From Hungatella effluvii (GTDB lineage: Bacteria > Bacillota > Clostridia > Lachnospirales > Lachnospiraceae), in contig NZ_QJKD01000011.1 of assembly GCF_003201875.1 (NCBI RefSeq), positions 62,001-126,000 on the forward strand: a stretch of DNA of 64,000 nt, in the 5' to 3' direction. Of the stretch, positions 6,971-15,936 are shown in pieces. Each line of letters starts with the position of its first letter. The first letter of the stretch is position 1. The translations under genes were made by a program, and so were the position numbers. Below the pieces are notes generated by a model. It searched no databases. It worked only from the letters and a program-made list of their open reading frames with translations, and was not told the origin of the DNA.

Positions 6971-9400
6971 ATGACAGAGTTAATGGAAGAAATCAGGAAG
7001 AGAATCGTATTTTTCGACGGCGGTACGGGAAGCCTTCTGCAGGCTAATGGACTGAAGCCGGGAGAACTGCCGGAGACGTGGAATATCCTTCATCCGGAGA
7101 TTGTGACAAAGCTGCATTACGATTATCTGGAGGCGGGAGCCGACATCATCAAGACAAATACCTTTGGAGCGAACGGGCTTAAATTTAACGATTCCAGTGA
7201 ATATGGGCTGGAGGAGATTGTGACAGCGGCCATGGAAAATGCGAAGAATGCTGTCGGGAAAGCCGGAAAAAAGGGCTTTATCGCTCTTGATATCGGACCT
7301 ACGGGAAAGCTTTTGAAGCCGCTTGGTGATTTGGGGTTCGAGGAAGCGTACGGGCTGTTCTCTGACGTCGTTAAAATCGGTGTGCGCGAAGGCGCTGACC
7401 TTGTTTTGATAGAAACTATGAGTGACAGCTATGAGGTAAAGGCGGCCGTTCTGGCTGCTAAGGAAAACTGTGATCTTCCGGTTTTTGCCACGATGATCTT
7501 TGACAGCAAGGGAAAACTCCTGACTGGAGGCACCGTGGAGTCTACTGTGGCGCTGTTGGAGGGGCTGGGCGTGGATGCCCTGGGAATAAACTGTGGTCTG
7601 GGCCCGGTTCAGATGAAAGGGATTTTGGCTGATATCATGAAGGCGGCATCCGTTCCGGTGATTGTTAATCCAAACGCCGGACTTCCGAGGAGTGAAGGCG
7701 GTAAGACCGTCTATGATATTGATGCGGATGAGTTTGCAGAGACCATGAGAGAGATCGTGGAGATGGGAGCCTGCATTGTGGGCGGCTGCTGCGGAACGAC
7801 TCCGGAACATATTCGGAAGACCATTGCACTCTGCAGGGACCTGCCGGCACGTATGCCGGAGAAAAAGAACAGGACAGTCATTTCTTCCTATGCGCAGGCA
7901 GTGGTTATCGACAAGAATCCCGTACTCATCGGCGAGCGGATCAATCCGACGGGAAAATCGAAGTTCAAACAGGCGCTCCGGGACCACAATCTGGAATATA
8001 TTCTGCGTGAGGGTGTGACTCAGCAGGACAACGGAGCGCACGTACTGGACGTGAATGTGGGACTGCCTGAGATCGACGAGGCAGCGATGATGGAAGAGGT
8101 GGTGAGGGAGCTGCAGAGCATCATCGACCTTCCTCTTCAGATCGATACTTCTAATATTCAGGCGATGGAACGGGCTCTGCGTGTTTACAACGGCAAGCCT
8201 TTGATTAACTCGGTCAATGGCAAGCAGGAAGTGATGGAGGCGGTATTTCCTCTGGTGAAGCGGTATGGCGGTGTTGTAGTTGCGCTGGCGCTTGACGAAG
8301 ACGGAATTCCAGAGACTGCCGACGGGCGCCTGAGAGTAGCGGAAAAGATCTATGTGAAGGCGGCGGAATACGGGATTGAGAAGAAGGATATCATCATCGA
8401 TGCACTCTGCATGACGGTCAGCTCAGACAGTAAGGGAGCAATTACCACACTGGAAACGGTGAGGAGAGTGCGGGATGAGCTTGGAGGAAAAACGATTCTG
8501 GGCGTCTCCAATATTTCTTTCGGGCTGCCGCAGCGTGAGATTGTCAATGCGGCATTTTTCACTATGGCGCTGCAGAATGGGCTGAACGCAGCGATTATCA
8601 ATCCGAATTCCGAGGCCATGATGCGTTCCTATTACAGCTTCCGGGTGCTGGCGGATTTAGATCCGCAGTGCAGTGAATATATCAGCGTCTACAGCGGCCA
8701 GGTGACGACTTTGGGGCAGACGGTGCGCCAGGGTGGCGGTTCCGGGAAAGCGGACGGGAATGGAACGGTGATGTCTGCTTCGCTTGCGGAGAGCATTGAG
8801 AGAGGATTAAAAGAGAGTGCGCATCAGGCGGTTACGGAGCTCTTAAAGACGCTAGAGCCTCTTATTATCATAAATGAGGAAATGATTCCGGCTTTAGACC
8901 GTGTCGGGAAAGGTTTTGAGAAGGGCACAGTGTTCCTTCCTCAGCTTTTGATGAGCGCGGAAGCGGCTAAGGCGGCTTTTGAAGTTATTAAGGAGCAACT
9001 GGCGAAGTCGGGCAAGGAAGAGGAAAAGAAGGGGAAGATCATTCTTGCGACAGTCAAGGGTGATATTCATGACATTGGAAAGAATATTGTCAAGGTGCTT
9101 CTGGAGAACTATGGCTATGATGTCATTGATTTAGGTAAGGACGTGCCTCCGGAGCTGGTGGTGGAGACCGCCGTAGAGCAGGAAGTGAAGCTGGTAGGAC
9201 TCAGCGCACTGATGACGACTACGGTTCCGAGTATGGAAGAGACCATAAGGCAGCTGCAGAAAGCGGCTCCTGAAACAAAGGTGATGGTGGGAGGCGCAGT
9301 TCTGACTGAGGATTATGCAAAGACGATCGGGGCAGACCGGTATTGCAGGGATGCGATGGCTTCTGTGAATTATGCGGAGAGTGTGTTTGCGGTCGAATGA
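6971..9400 (+). CDS. metH: Cobalamin-dependent methionine synthase (homocysteine, pterin and B12 modules)
   Basis: MetH transfers the methyl group of 5-methyl-THF to homocysteine via cobalamin. The 809-aa protein has three modules. The homocysteine methyltransferase barrel (about 1-300) has zinc-ligand cysteines in GINCG and GGCCGTT. The pterin-binding domain (about 320-600) contains the GERINPTGK start. The cobalamin cap and binding domains (about 640-809) have the DIHDIGKNIV motif, whose His is the lower cobalt ligand. The C-terminal activation domain is absent; it is encoded by the gene just upstream. ATG 6971 follows AGGAGAGG. A terminator at 9473-9510 ends the operon. Confidence 0.96.
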   Translation: MTELMEEIRKRIVFFDGGTGSLLQANGLKPGELPETWNILHPEIVTKLHYDYLEAGADIIKTNTFGANGLKFNDSSEYGLEEIVTAAMENAKNAVGKAGKKGFIALDIGPTGKLLKPLGDLGFEEAYGLFSDVVKIGVREGADLVLIETMSDSYEVKAAVLAAKENCDLPVFATMIFDSKGKLLTGGTVESTVALLEGLGVDALGINCGLGPVQMKGILADIMKAASVPVIVNPNAGLPRSEGGKTVYDIDADEFAETMREIVEMGACIVGGCCGTTPEHIRKTIALCRDLPARMPEKKNRTVISSYAQAVVIDKNPVLIGERINPTGKSKFKQALRDHNLEYILREGVTQQDNGAHVLDVNVGLPEIDEAAMMEEVVRELQSIIDLPLQIDTSNIQAMERALRVYNGKPLINSVNGKQEVMEAVFPLVKRYGGVVVALALDEDGIPETADGRLRVAEKIYVKAAEYGIEKKDIIIDALCMTVSSDSKGAITTLETVRRVRDELGGKTILGVSNISFGLPQREIVNAAFFTMALQNGLNAAIINPNSEAMMRSYYSFRVLADLDPQCSEYISVYSGQVTTLGQTVRQGGGSGKADGNGTVMSASLAESIERGLKESAHQAVTELLKTLEPLIIINEEMIPALDRVGKGFEKGTVFLPQLLMSAEAAKAAFEVIKEQLAKSGKEEEKKGKIILATVKGDIHDIGKNIVKVLLENYGYDVIDLGKDVPPELVVETAVEQEVKLVGLSALMTTTVPSMEETIRQLQKAAPETKVMVGGAVLTEDYAKTIGADRYCRDAMASVNYAESVFAVE

Positions 9401-9472
9401 ATGGGTAGCGGTAGTGGAGTATGTTAGATGTAAAAAGAACAATGGTTTTTGATAACGACTATTTAATTTGTA

Positions 9473-9510
9473 GACAACTAGCCTCTTAAAAGGAGGCTGT
9501 TGTCTTTTTT
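9473..9510 (+). terminator. Intrinsic terminator after metH
   Basis: The arms GACAAC...GCCTC and GAGGC...GTTGTC close on a small AAAA loop and are followed directly by TTTTTT. Confidence 0.88.
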
Positions 9511-9653
9511 CTTCTGTCTTTGTGGGATATAAAATACTTGCAATGGTCGCCCAATAATGCGGTGCTCAAATACTCATGAGGATATTATTAATAAAAATGT
9601 AAATAAATTAAATGGGACAGACATTTATTAGGATAGGCTTAAAATTGTATAAA

Positions 9654-9682
9654 TTGACTTATAAAATAAAATATAGTAAACT
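9654..9682 (+). promoter_or_regulatory. Probable promoter of the cas operon, in an AT-rich intergenic stretch
   Basis: The 229 bp from 9511 to 9739 contain no gene and are markedly AT-rich compared with the flanking met genes. TTGACT (9654-9659) with a 17-bp spacer to TAAACT (9677-9682) is the best sigma-A-like promoter seen; the -10 is imperfect. GGAGGTGAT precedes the gene start at 9740. Confidence 0.4.
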
Positions 9683-9739
9683 TATATTGTACAAAATGAT
9701 AGTAATATATTGCCGGATTAACCTAAACGGAGGTGATTT

Positions 9740-12700
9740 ATGCAAGGATATTATCGCTTTTTAAATCGATGCGATATTACTGATGGTTTTAGGGATGCAA
9801 AAAAAGGTTCTTTTTTTGTGGATAAGTCTTTGTTAATTAAAGAAATAAACCAAAAGATTTCAACAAAAGAAAAGTTCATTTGCGTTAGCAGGCCTAGAAG
9901 ATTTGGGAAAACTACGGCATTGGAGATGCTGGCTTCCTATTATACCAAAGAGGGGAACGCGGACTATCTATTCAATAATCTCAAAATTAAGGAAACTCAA
10001 ACATATAAAGAACATTTAAATTGCCATAATGTAATTTATATTAATTTTACTGATTATTTTGAACAAGGAACAGTGCCTGAAGGAATTAAAGAATTTACAT
10101 TTAATTTGCTCGTGGATATGAAAAATAAATATTCTGAAATTCCAGGTACTGATGAAAATTTGATATCTGTTTTTGATAAAATAAGGCAATTATATGGAGA
10201 TAAATTTATATTTTTGATTGATGAATGGGATTGTGTTTTCAGATTTCATAAAGGAGAAAAAAGAGAGCAGGCTTTATTTTTAAGCTTTCTAAAACACTTT
10301 TTTAAAGACAGAAATTACGTTGAATTGGTATATATGACTGGAATTTTGCCAATTAAAAAGTATAATACAGGATCCGCTCTCAATATGTTTAAAGAATATA
10401 CAATGCTGGATCCTGGTCTAACAGCCCCTTATTTTGGTTTTACGGATCAGGAAATAACTTTGTTATGCGAAAATACGGCTATGGACAAGAAAGAATTGGG
10501 GGAATGGTATGGAGGCTATCTGTTATCGGGAGTAGGGAAAATGTATAATCCTTGTTCCGTAAAAGATGCTTTAGAAGGAAAAGAATGCAGCGATTATTGG
10601 AATAATACAGGGGGGTATACAGAGTTAGAAGAGTATATTACCATGGATTTTGACGGCCTGATAGAATCTTTGACAAATTTATTTACTGGGAACAGTGAAG
10701 CGGTTGGTGTTCTGGGCTTTTTAAACGATTGGGACAGCTTTAGAAGTAAAGATGAGATATTCACAGCATTAATTCATATGGGGTATTTAACTTATAGTAA
10801 TGGAAAAGTGAGTATACCCAATAAAGAAGTTAGAATTGAGTTTTCTAAGACGATTAAAAAAATGTCATGGGCTACAGTACCAAAGCTTTTAAAACAATCC
10901 AAAGATTTGTTGACTGCTGTCTTGAATCAGGAAGAAGCTAAAGTGGCAGATATGTTAGAAGTCGTCCATGACGGAATGCAGGAATTTAAAGAGTACAATA
11001 ACGAAAATACTTTAAAATGTGTTATTCATTTAGCATTTTATGCTGCTTTAGAAGAATATGATTTGAATTTTGAAGAAAAAACAGGAAAAGGATATGCGGA
11101 CTGTATTTTACACCCTAAGCGATTGGGGAATCCTGGTATTATTTTAGAATTAAAATATAATGGAACTGTAGAAGAGGCGATCGACCAGATAAAAAATAGG
11201 GATTATCCCAGTGTTTTAAAAAATAAAGTAAATAGAGTTTATTTGGTAGGAATTAATTATAAAAAAGATAAGAAAAAACATGAATGTAGGATTGAAATTA
11301 TGGATTTTTTTAAAGATACATATAAAAAAGGAGGTGATAACGAGTATCTGGCACATATAAGTTCAGATAAGATGAGGGAGCAAACGATCGCCGCCCACTG
11401 TCATGGAACCGCACATCTTGCCGGTGATTTTGCCTCTTCTTTCAGCTGTAAGGAATGGGGATACGGCTGTGGCCTGGTCCATGATATCGGAAAATATTCA
11501 GACAAATTTCAAAAGCGTCTTTATGGAGGAAGCATCACGGACCATGCGACGGCAGGTGCCCGGGAATTATATAAAAGAAAAAATATGTATGCGGCCTACT
11601 GCATTTCTGGCCACCATTCGGGATTGCTGAATGGCGGGACTCGTGCCGATTGCGCAGGAGAAGCTACTTTTATGGGAAGGATGAAAAAGGGGCTTGAAGA
11701 TTATCATGCTTACGAAGAAGAAATAGAAATTCCTGATTTTCCGGTCCCGCCCCTGCAGCCTTTGGGAGAATTTGGTTTTACTGCCTCGTTTTTCATTCGT
11801 ATGCTGTTTTCATGTCTGGTTGATGCCGATTATCTGGATACGGAAGGTTTTATGTCTGAAAATCCGGTGCCTCGCGGAACATATGATACAATGAGCAGTC
11901 TGTTCCAACGTGTACAGGACTACATAATGCCCTGGCTTACGAATACCGACAGAAATACGGTTAATGGGAGACGAACGGAAATTTTAAAAGCGTGTTTGGA
12001 AAAGGGAAAGGAGCCGTCTGGACTCTTTCAATTGACGGTGCCTACTGGCGGAGGCAAGACAGTTTCTTCTCTAGCATTCGCCCTCCGTCATGCTATCCGG
12101 CATGACAAGCAGCATATCATTTATGTAATTCCATATACGAGTATTATTGAGCAGAATGCGGCTGTATTTAAGTATATTCTGGGGTGCGAAAACGTTTTGG
12201 AAGATCATTGCAATGTGGTATTCGAGAGCGAGGAGGAACTGGTGCGGTCCCAGCTGGCTGCGGAAAATTGGGACAAACCGGTGATCGTAACGACCAATGT
12301 TCAATTTTTTGAATCCCTGTTTTCAAATAAAACATCAAAATGCAGAAAACTCCATAATATTGCCAACAGCGTTGTGATCTTTGATGAGGCACAGATGCTG
12401 CCGGTACCATATTTGCAGCCATGTATACGGGCAATTACCGAATTGATTGTCAATTATCGCTGCAGCGCAGTATTATGTACCGCAACCCAGCCGTCCTTGC
12501 AGCAGTTTTTTCCGGATACTATGAAATGCCAGGAAATATGCCCGGATGTAAAAGGACAGTATGAGTTTTTTAAAAGAACAGATATTCAGGATAAAGGGAA
12601 CCTATCGGATGAGCAGTTAGCTGCCCTGTTAAGACAGGAAAATCAGGTACTGTGCATTTTAAACAGCAGACGGCAGGTACAAATGATTTACGAGGCGGTA

Positions 12701-13483
12701 AAAGAAGAGGGAACGTATCATTTATCTACACTGATGTACCCGGAGCACCGAAAGAAGCTGCTGCAGGAAATAAGGGATCGATTGAAAGACGGAAAAACAT
12801 GCAGGTTGATCGCTACCAGCCTTGTTGAAGCTGGGGTAGATTTTGATTTTCAAACGGTATATAGGGAACTGGCTGGCATCGATTCTGTCATTCAGGCGGC
12901 TGGAAGATGCAATCGTGAAGGCAAAAGAAGGAAAGATGACTGCCATACGATGGTATTTACTCTGGAAAAGCCAAAGAATATCCGTCTTCCTTCAGAATTG
13001 AAACAGCCTATTGCCGCTGCGGAGCAGACGGCAGAGAAATATGATGACATTGCGTCTCTGGAGGCGATTCATGATTATTTCAAACGCCTGTATTATTATA
13101 AGGGCGACAGGGGATTGGATACAAAAGGGATCGTGGATCAATTGGAAAAGGGAGGGCGTACCGGTTTGTTTCCCTTTGCAGATGTTGCAAAAGCGTTTTC
13201 TTTAATAGAAGATGGCAGTACAAAAACGATTTTGATTGATCGGGAACCGGAAGCACAGGAGATTGTTGCGCGTATACGCCGTGGTGAACACTCCCGACAG
13301 CTTGTCCGGGAGGCGGGCCATTACTGTGTTAACATATATGAACAGGATTTTGAGAAATTAAACGGCGCAGGTAAATTGGAAGCGCTTGAGTTAAAGTTCT
13401 ATCGTTTGAGAAACTCAGATCAGTACACAGAGGAAATGGGTCTGGTTCTGAATGTTGAAAGAGGGGAGGCGGTTTTCTTATAA
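9740..13483 (+). CDS. cas3: AAA-ATPase/PD-(D/E)XK nuclease fused in frame to type I-C Cas3
   Basis: The single 1,247-aa frame joins two normally separate proteins. Residues 1 to about 528 are a complete AAA-ATPase-like protein with Walker A RPRRFGKT (51-58), Walker B FLIDEWD, and a C-terminal PD-(D/E)XK nuclease with D454 and E470-x-K472. Residues about 534-1247 are a complete type I-C Cas3. It begins NEYLAHI and has HD nuclease H581-D582 (VHDIGK), helicase Walker A PTGGGKT (768-774), the DEAQ box (882-885) and helicase motifs SLVEAGVDFDF and QAAGRCNREG. Cas3 is the helicase-nuclease recruited by Cascade to unwind and degrade target DNA. The first half is AT-rich, unlike the rest. The junction reads through a ribosome site (11327-11338). 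The gene heads the cas operon. A fusion this long is unusual; sequence error cannot be excluded. Confidence 0.9.
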   Translation: MQGYYRFLNRCDITDGFRDAKKGSFFVDKSLLIKEINQKISTKEKFICVSRPRRFGKTTALEMLASYYTKEGNADYLFNNLKIKETQTYKEHLNCHNVIYINFTDYFEQGTVPEGIKEFTFNLLVDMKNKYSEIPGTDENLISVFDKIRQLYGDKFIFLIDEWDCVFRFHKGEKREQALFLSFLKHFFKDRNYVELVYMTGILPIKKYNTGSALNMFKEYTMLDPGLTAPYFGFTDQEITLLCENTAMDKKELGEWYGGYLLSGVGKMYNPCSVKDALEGKECSDYWNNTGGYTELEEYITMDFDGLIESLTNLFTGNSEAVGVLGFLNDWDSFRSKDEIFTALIHMGYLTYSNGKVSIPNKEVRIEFSKTIKKMSWATVPKLLKQSKDLLTAVLNQEEAKVADMLEVVHDGMQEFKEYNNENTLKCVIHLAFYAALEEYDLNFEEKTGKGYADCILHPKRLGNPGIILELKYNGTVEEAIDQIKNRDYPSVLKNKVNRVYLVGINYKKDKKKHECRIEIMDFFKDTYKKGGDNEYLAHISSDKMREQTIAAHCHGTAHLAGDFASSFSCKEWGYGCGLVHDIGKYSDKFQKRLYGGSITDHATAGARELYKRKNMYAAYCISGHHSGLLNGGTRADCAGEATFMGRMKKGLEDYHAYEEEIEIPDFPVPPLQPLGEFGFTASFFIRMLFSCLVDADYLDTEGFMSENPVPRGTYDTMSSLFQRVQDYIMPWLTNTDRNTVNGRRTEILKACLEKGKEPSGLFQLTVPTGGGKTVSSLAFALRHAIRHDKQHIIYVIPYTSIIEQNAAVFKYILGCENVLEDHCNVVFESEEELVRSQLAAENWDKPVIVTTNVQFFESLFSNKTSKCRKLHNIANSVVIFDEAQMLPVPYLQPCIRAITELIVNYRCSAVLCTATQPSLQQFFPDTMKCQEICPDVKGQYEFFKRTDIQDKGNLSDEQLAALLRQENQVLCILNSRRQVQMIYEAVKEEGTYHLSTLMYPEHRKKLLQEIRDRLKDGKTCRLIATSLVEAGVDFDFQTVYRELAGIDSVIQAAGRCNREGKRRKDDCHTMVFTLEKPKNIRLPSELKQPIAAAEQTAEKYDDIASLEAIHDYFKRLYYYKGDRGLDTKGIVDQLEKGGRTGLFPFADVAKAFSLIEDGSTKTILIDREPEAQEIVARIRRGEHSRQLVREAGHYCVNIYEQDFEKLNGAGKLEALELKFYRLRNSDQYTEEMGLVLNVERGEAVFL
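11327..11338 (+). promoter_or_regulatory. Relic ribosome-binding site of cas3 inside the fusion
   Basis: AAAGGAGGTGAT, a near-perfect Shine-Dalgarno sequence, is translated as part of the linker (K-G-G-D). It stands immediately before the family N-terminus of Cas3 (EYLAHI). No ATG, GTG or TTG lies in frame at the proper distance: the next in-frame codons are CTG at 11348 and ATG at 11372. It looks like the former cas3 start region with the start codon lost; weak internal initiation remains possible. Confidence 0.6.
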
Positions 13484-13521
13484 TTTTGAGATAAGAGAAC
13501 GCGATTGGAAGGAGGACAAAC

Positions 13522-14181
13522 ATGAGCCGTGGTGTACGGGTACGGGTTTGGGGGGATTTGGCTCTCTTTACCCGTCCGGAGATGAAAGTGGAACGATGCA
13601 GTTACGATGTGATCACGCCTTCGGCAGCGAGAGGTATATTGGAAGCAGTCTACTGGCATCCCGGAATGAAATGGGTCATTGACAGGATTTATGTGAGAAA
13701 TCCAATTCGGTTTACCAGCATACGCCGAAACGAGGTGAAAAGCAAGGTTTTAGCCAGCAGCGCTTTAACGGTAATGAACGGAGGAAATAAGCCTCTGTTT
13801 ATCAGCAGCCGCCAGGAGATCGTCCAGAGGGCGGCAATTCTGCTTCGGGATGTAGACTATGTTATCGAGGCACATTTTGACATGACAGAACATGCCAGCG
13901 ATGAGGATAATCCGGGGAAATTCAAAGATATTATCATGCGGAGGCTGAGGCGGGGAGAATGTTACCATACGCCATACTTCGGCTGCCGGGAATTTCCTGC
14001 TAAATTTGAACTCTGTGAGGACGATACTGTGGTTACGGAATATCAAGGGGTGGAAAAGGATTTAGGCTATATGCTCTATGATTTTGACTATACCAATCCG
14101 GAAGATATACAGCCAATGTTTTTTCGGGCTGTATTAAAGGACGGAGTGTTGGATGTCCGGGATCAGGAGGTGGTGCGATGA
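13522..14181 (+). CDS. cas5c: Type I-C Cas5 (crRNA-processing subunit)
   Basis: In type I-C systems Cas5 takes over the Cas6 role: it cuts pre-crRNA within each repeat and stays bound to the 5' handle in Cascade. The 219-aa protein has the RAMP-type start VRVRVWGDLALFTRPEMKVE, the signature PSAARGILEAVYWHP (about 33-47) and a C-terminal glycine-rich segment. ATG 13522 follows GGAGGAC. It lies 38 bp after cas3 and overlaps cas8c by 4 bp. The palindromic array repeats (stem CTCCGCTA/TAGCGGAG) are the expected substrate. Confidence 0.93.
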   Translation: MSRGVRVRVWGDLALFTRPEMKVERCSYDVITPSAARGILEAVYWHPGMKWVIDRIYVRNPIRFTSIRRNEVKSKVLASSALTVMNGGNKPLFISSRQEIVQRAAILLRDVDYVIEAHFDMTEHASDEDNPGKFKDIIMRRLRRGECYHTPYFGCREFPAKFELCEDDTVVTEYQGVEKDLGYMLYDFDYTNPEDIQPMFFRAVLKDGVLDVRDQEVVR

Positions 14182-15935
14182 TCCTGCAGTCTTTGGTAAC
14201 ATATTATGAGAGTCTGGAGCGAAAGGGGAAAATAACCAGTCCGGGCTGGTGTTCGGCAAAGGTGTCTTTTGGTTTGGAGCTTTCGGAAGAAGGAGAACTG
14301 ATCCGCGTTATTCCGCTAAGAAGATCTGACGAGAGGGGGAAGAAGACGGTCGAAGTGCCTTCGATCTGGAGGGTTCCGCAGATGGTAGCCCGTTCTTCTG
14401 GGGTTTCGGCCAATTTCCTTTGTGATAATTCCAGTTATCTGCTTGGAATTGATAATAAAGGAAAGCCGGAACGTTCTCTGGAGTGTTTTGAGGCGGCAAA
14501 AGAGAAACATCTGGAGATTCTGGAAGATGTGGACAGCAGGGCAGCCAGGGCGGTGATTCTGTATTTTAAAACCTGGAAGCCGGAAAAAGCCATGGAGCAT
14601 GCTGCGCTGTCGGAGGTACTGGAAGAAATTCTGGCAGGGGGAAATTTGATTTTCTTTGTTGGAGACGAGTTTGTTCAGGAGGACCCTGCTATAAAAGCAG
14701 CCTGGGAAACATACAGACAGCAGCCGGGAGAAGGAACGGAAGGAATCTGTCTTGTGACAGGGAAACAGGCAGAGATTGCGAGGATTCATGGAACAATAAA
14801 AGGCGTACCGGGCGCCCAGTCCAGTGGGGCCGCATTGGTATCGTTTAATGCATCGGCTTTTGAATCGTATGGAAAAGAACAGAGTTATAATGCGCCGGTC
14901 AGCACATATGCAGCTTATGCGTATACAACTGCTTTAAATTATCTCCTGGCGGACAGGGATCATATGACGATGATCGGTGATACGGCGGTCGTCTATTGGG
15001 CGGAAGATGGAGAAGAGGCGTATAACCGGACATTTTCTTTTATGATGGAGCCAACGGCAGATAATCAGGAAATTGTAGCTGGGGTGTTCAAAAACCTGGC
15101 GGCAGGCAAGGCGGTGGATGTAAGTGATGTGGAAGAAAGCCTTTCCATGGATCAGAAATTCTATATATTGGGACTGTCTCCCAATGCGGCGAGGCTGTCT
15201 GTACGATTTTTCTATCAGGACAGCTTCGGAAATATTCTGCGGCATGTGAAAGATCATTACGACAGGCTGCGTATTGTGAGGCCGGCAGGCGACCGTATGG
15301 AGTATCTGGGAGTATGGAGACTGTTGTCTGAGACGGTGAACAAGAAGTCAAAGGATAAGAAACCGGCTCCCAATATGGCGGGAAGTCTGTATCGGGCTGT
15401 TATTTCGGGAAGTAATTACCCGGAAAGCATGTATCAGGCGGTGATCGGAAGAATACGGTCAGAACAGGATGACAGCGACAGCCACAGTTATAAAATTACG
15501 CGGGGAAGAGCCGCTATGATCAAGGCGTTTCTGTTAAAAAACAGAGGAGGCAGTGAGGAGGAAATTACCATGGAAGTGAACGATAACAGCAATGATGTTG
15601 CATATATACTGGGTCAGGAATTTGCTGTGCTGGAAGCCATACAGGAGGATGCCAATAAGGAAATTAACGCAACCATTAAAGATAAGTATTTTAATTCTGC
15701 GTGTGCAACTCCGGCATCCATCTTTCCGATTTTGTTTAAACTGAAAAATAGTCATTTGCGAAGGATAAACAATAAAGGCAAGGAAATTTACTATGAAAAA
15801 ATGCTTGGGGCTCTTCAGAGTAAGATAACGGAAATACCGAAGCGGTTGAATTTAGATGCTCAGGGCAGATTTATATTGGGATATTATCATCAGACCCAGA
15901 AGAGATATGAGAAAAAGTCAAAGGAGGAAGTGTAA
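14178..15935 (+). CDS. cas8c: Type I-C Cas8 (Csd1), Cascade large subunit
   Basis: Cas8c is the large subunit of type I-C Cascade. It recognises the PAM and recruits Cas3; in I-C an internal start often also yields a small Cas11 subunit from its 3' part. The 585-aa length and the N-terminus (LQSLVTYYESLERKGKI) are typical of Csd1, and the C-terminal third is helical and basic, as expected for the Cas11-like segment. In-frame ATGs in the 3' part (for example in the GRAAMIKAF region, near 15517) could serve internal initiation, which was not tested. It overlaps cas5c by 4 bp and ends 1 bp before cas7c. Confidence 0.92.
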   Translation: MILQSLVTYYESLERKGKITSPGWCSAKVSFGLELSEEGELIRVIPLRRSDERGKKTVEVPSIWRVPQMVARSSGVSANFLCDNSSYLLGIDNKGKPERSLECFEAAKEKHLEILEDVDSRAARAVILYFKTWKPEKAMEHAALSEVLEEILAGGNLIFFVGDEFVQEDPAIKAAWETYRQQPGEGTEGICLVTGKQAEIARIHGTIKGVPGAQSSGAALVSFNASAFESYGKEQSYNAPVSTYAAYAYTTALNYLLADRDHMTMIGDTAVVYWAEDGEEAYNRTFSFMMEPTADNQEIVAGVFKNLAAGKAVDVSDVEESLSMDQKFYILGLSPNAARLSVRFFYQDSFGNILRHVKDHYDRLRIVRPAGDRMEYLGVWRLLSETVNKKSKDKKPAPNMAGSLYRAVISGSNYPESMYQAVIGRIRSEQDDSDSHSYKITRGRAAMIKAFLLKNRGGSEEEITMEVNDNSNDVAYILGQEFAVLEAIQEDANKEINATIKDKYFNSACATPASIFPILFKLKNSHLRRINNKGKEIYYEKMLGALQSKITEIPKRLNLDAQGRFILGYYHQTQKRYEKKSKEEV

Positions 15936-15936
15936 G

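Noticed and set aside
6980..8041. A 353-codon open frame on the minus strand opposite metH
   Set aside because: It is the antisense shadow of a strongly conserved gene; no ribosome site, no recognisable protein motif.
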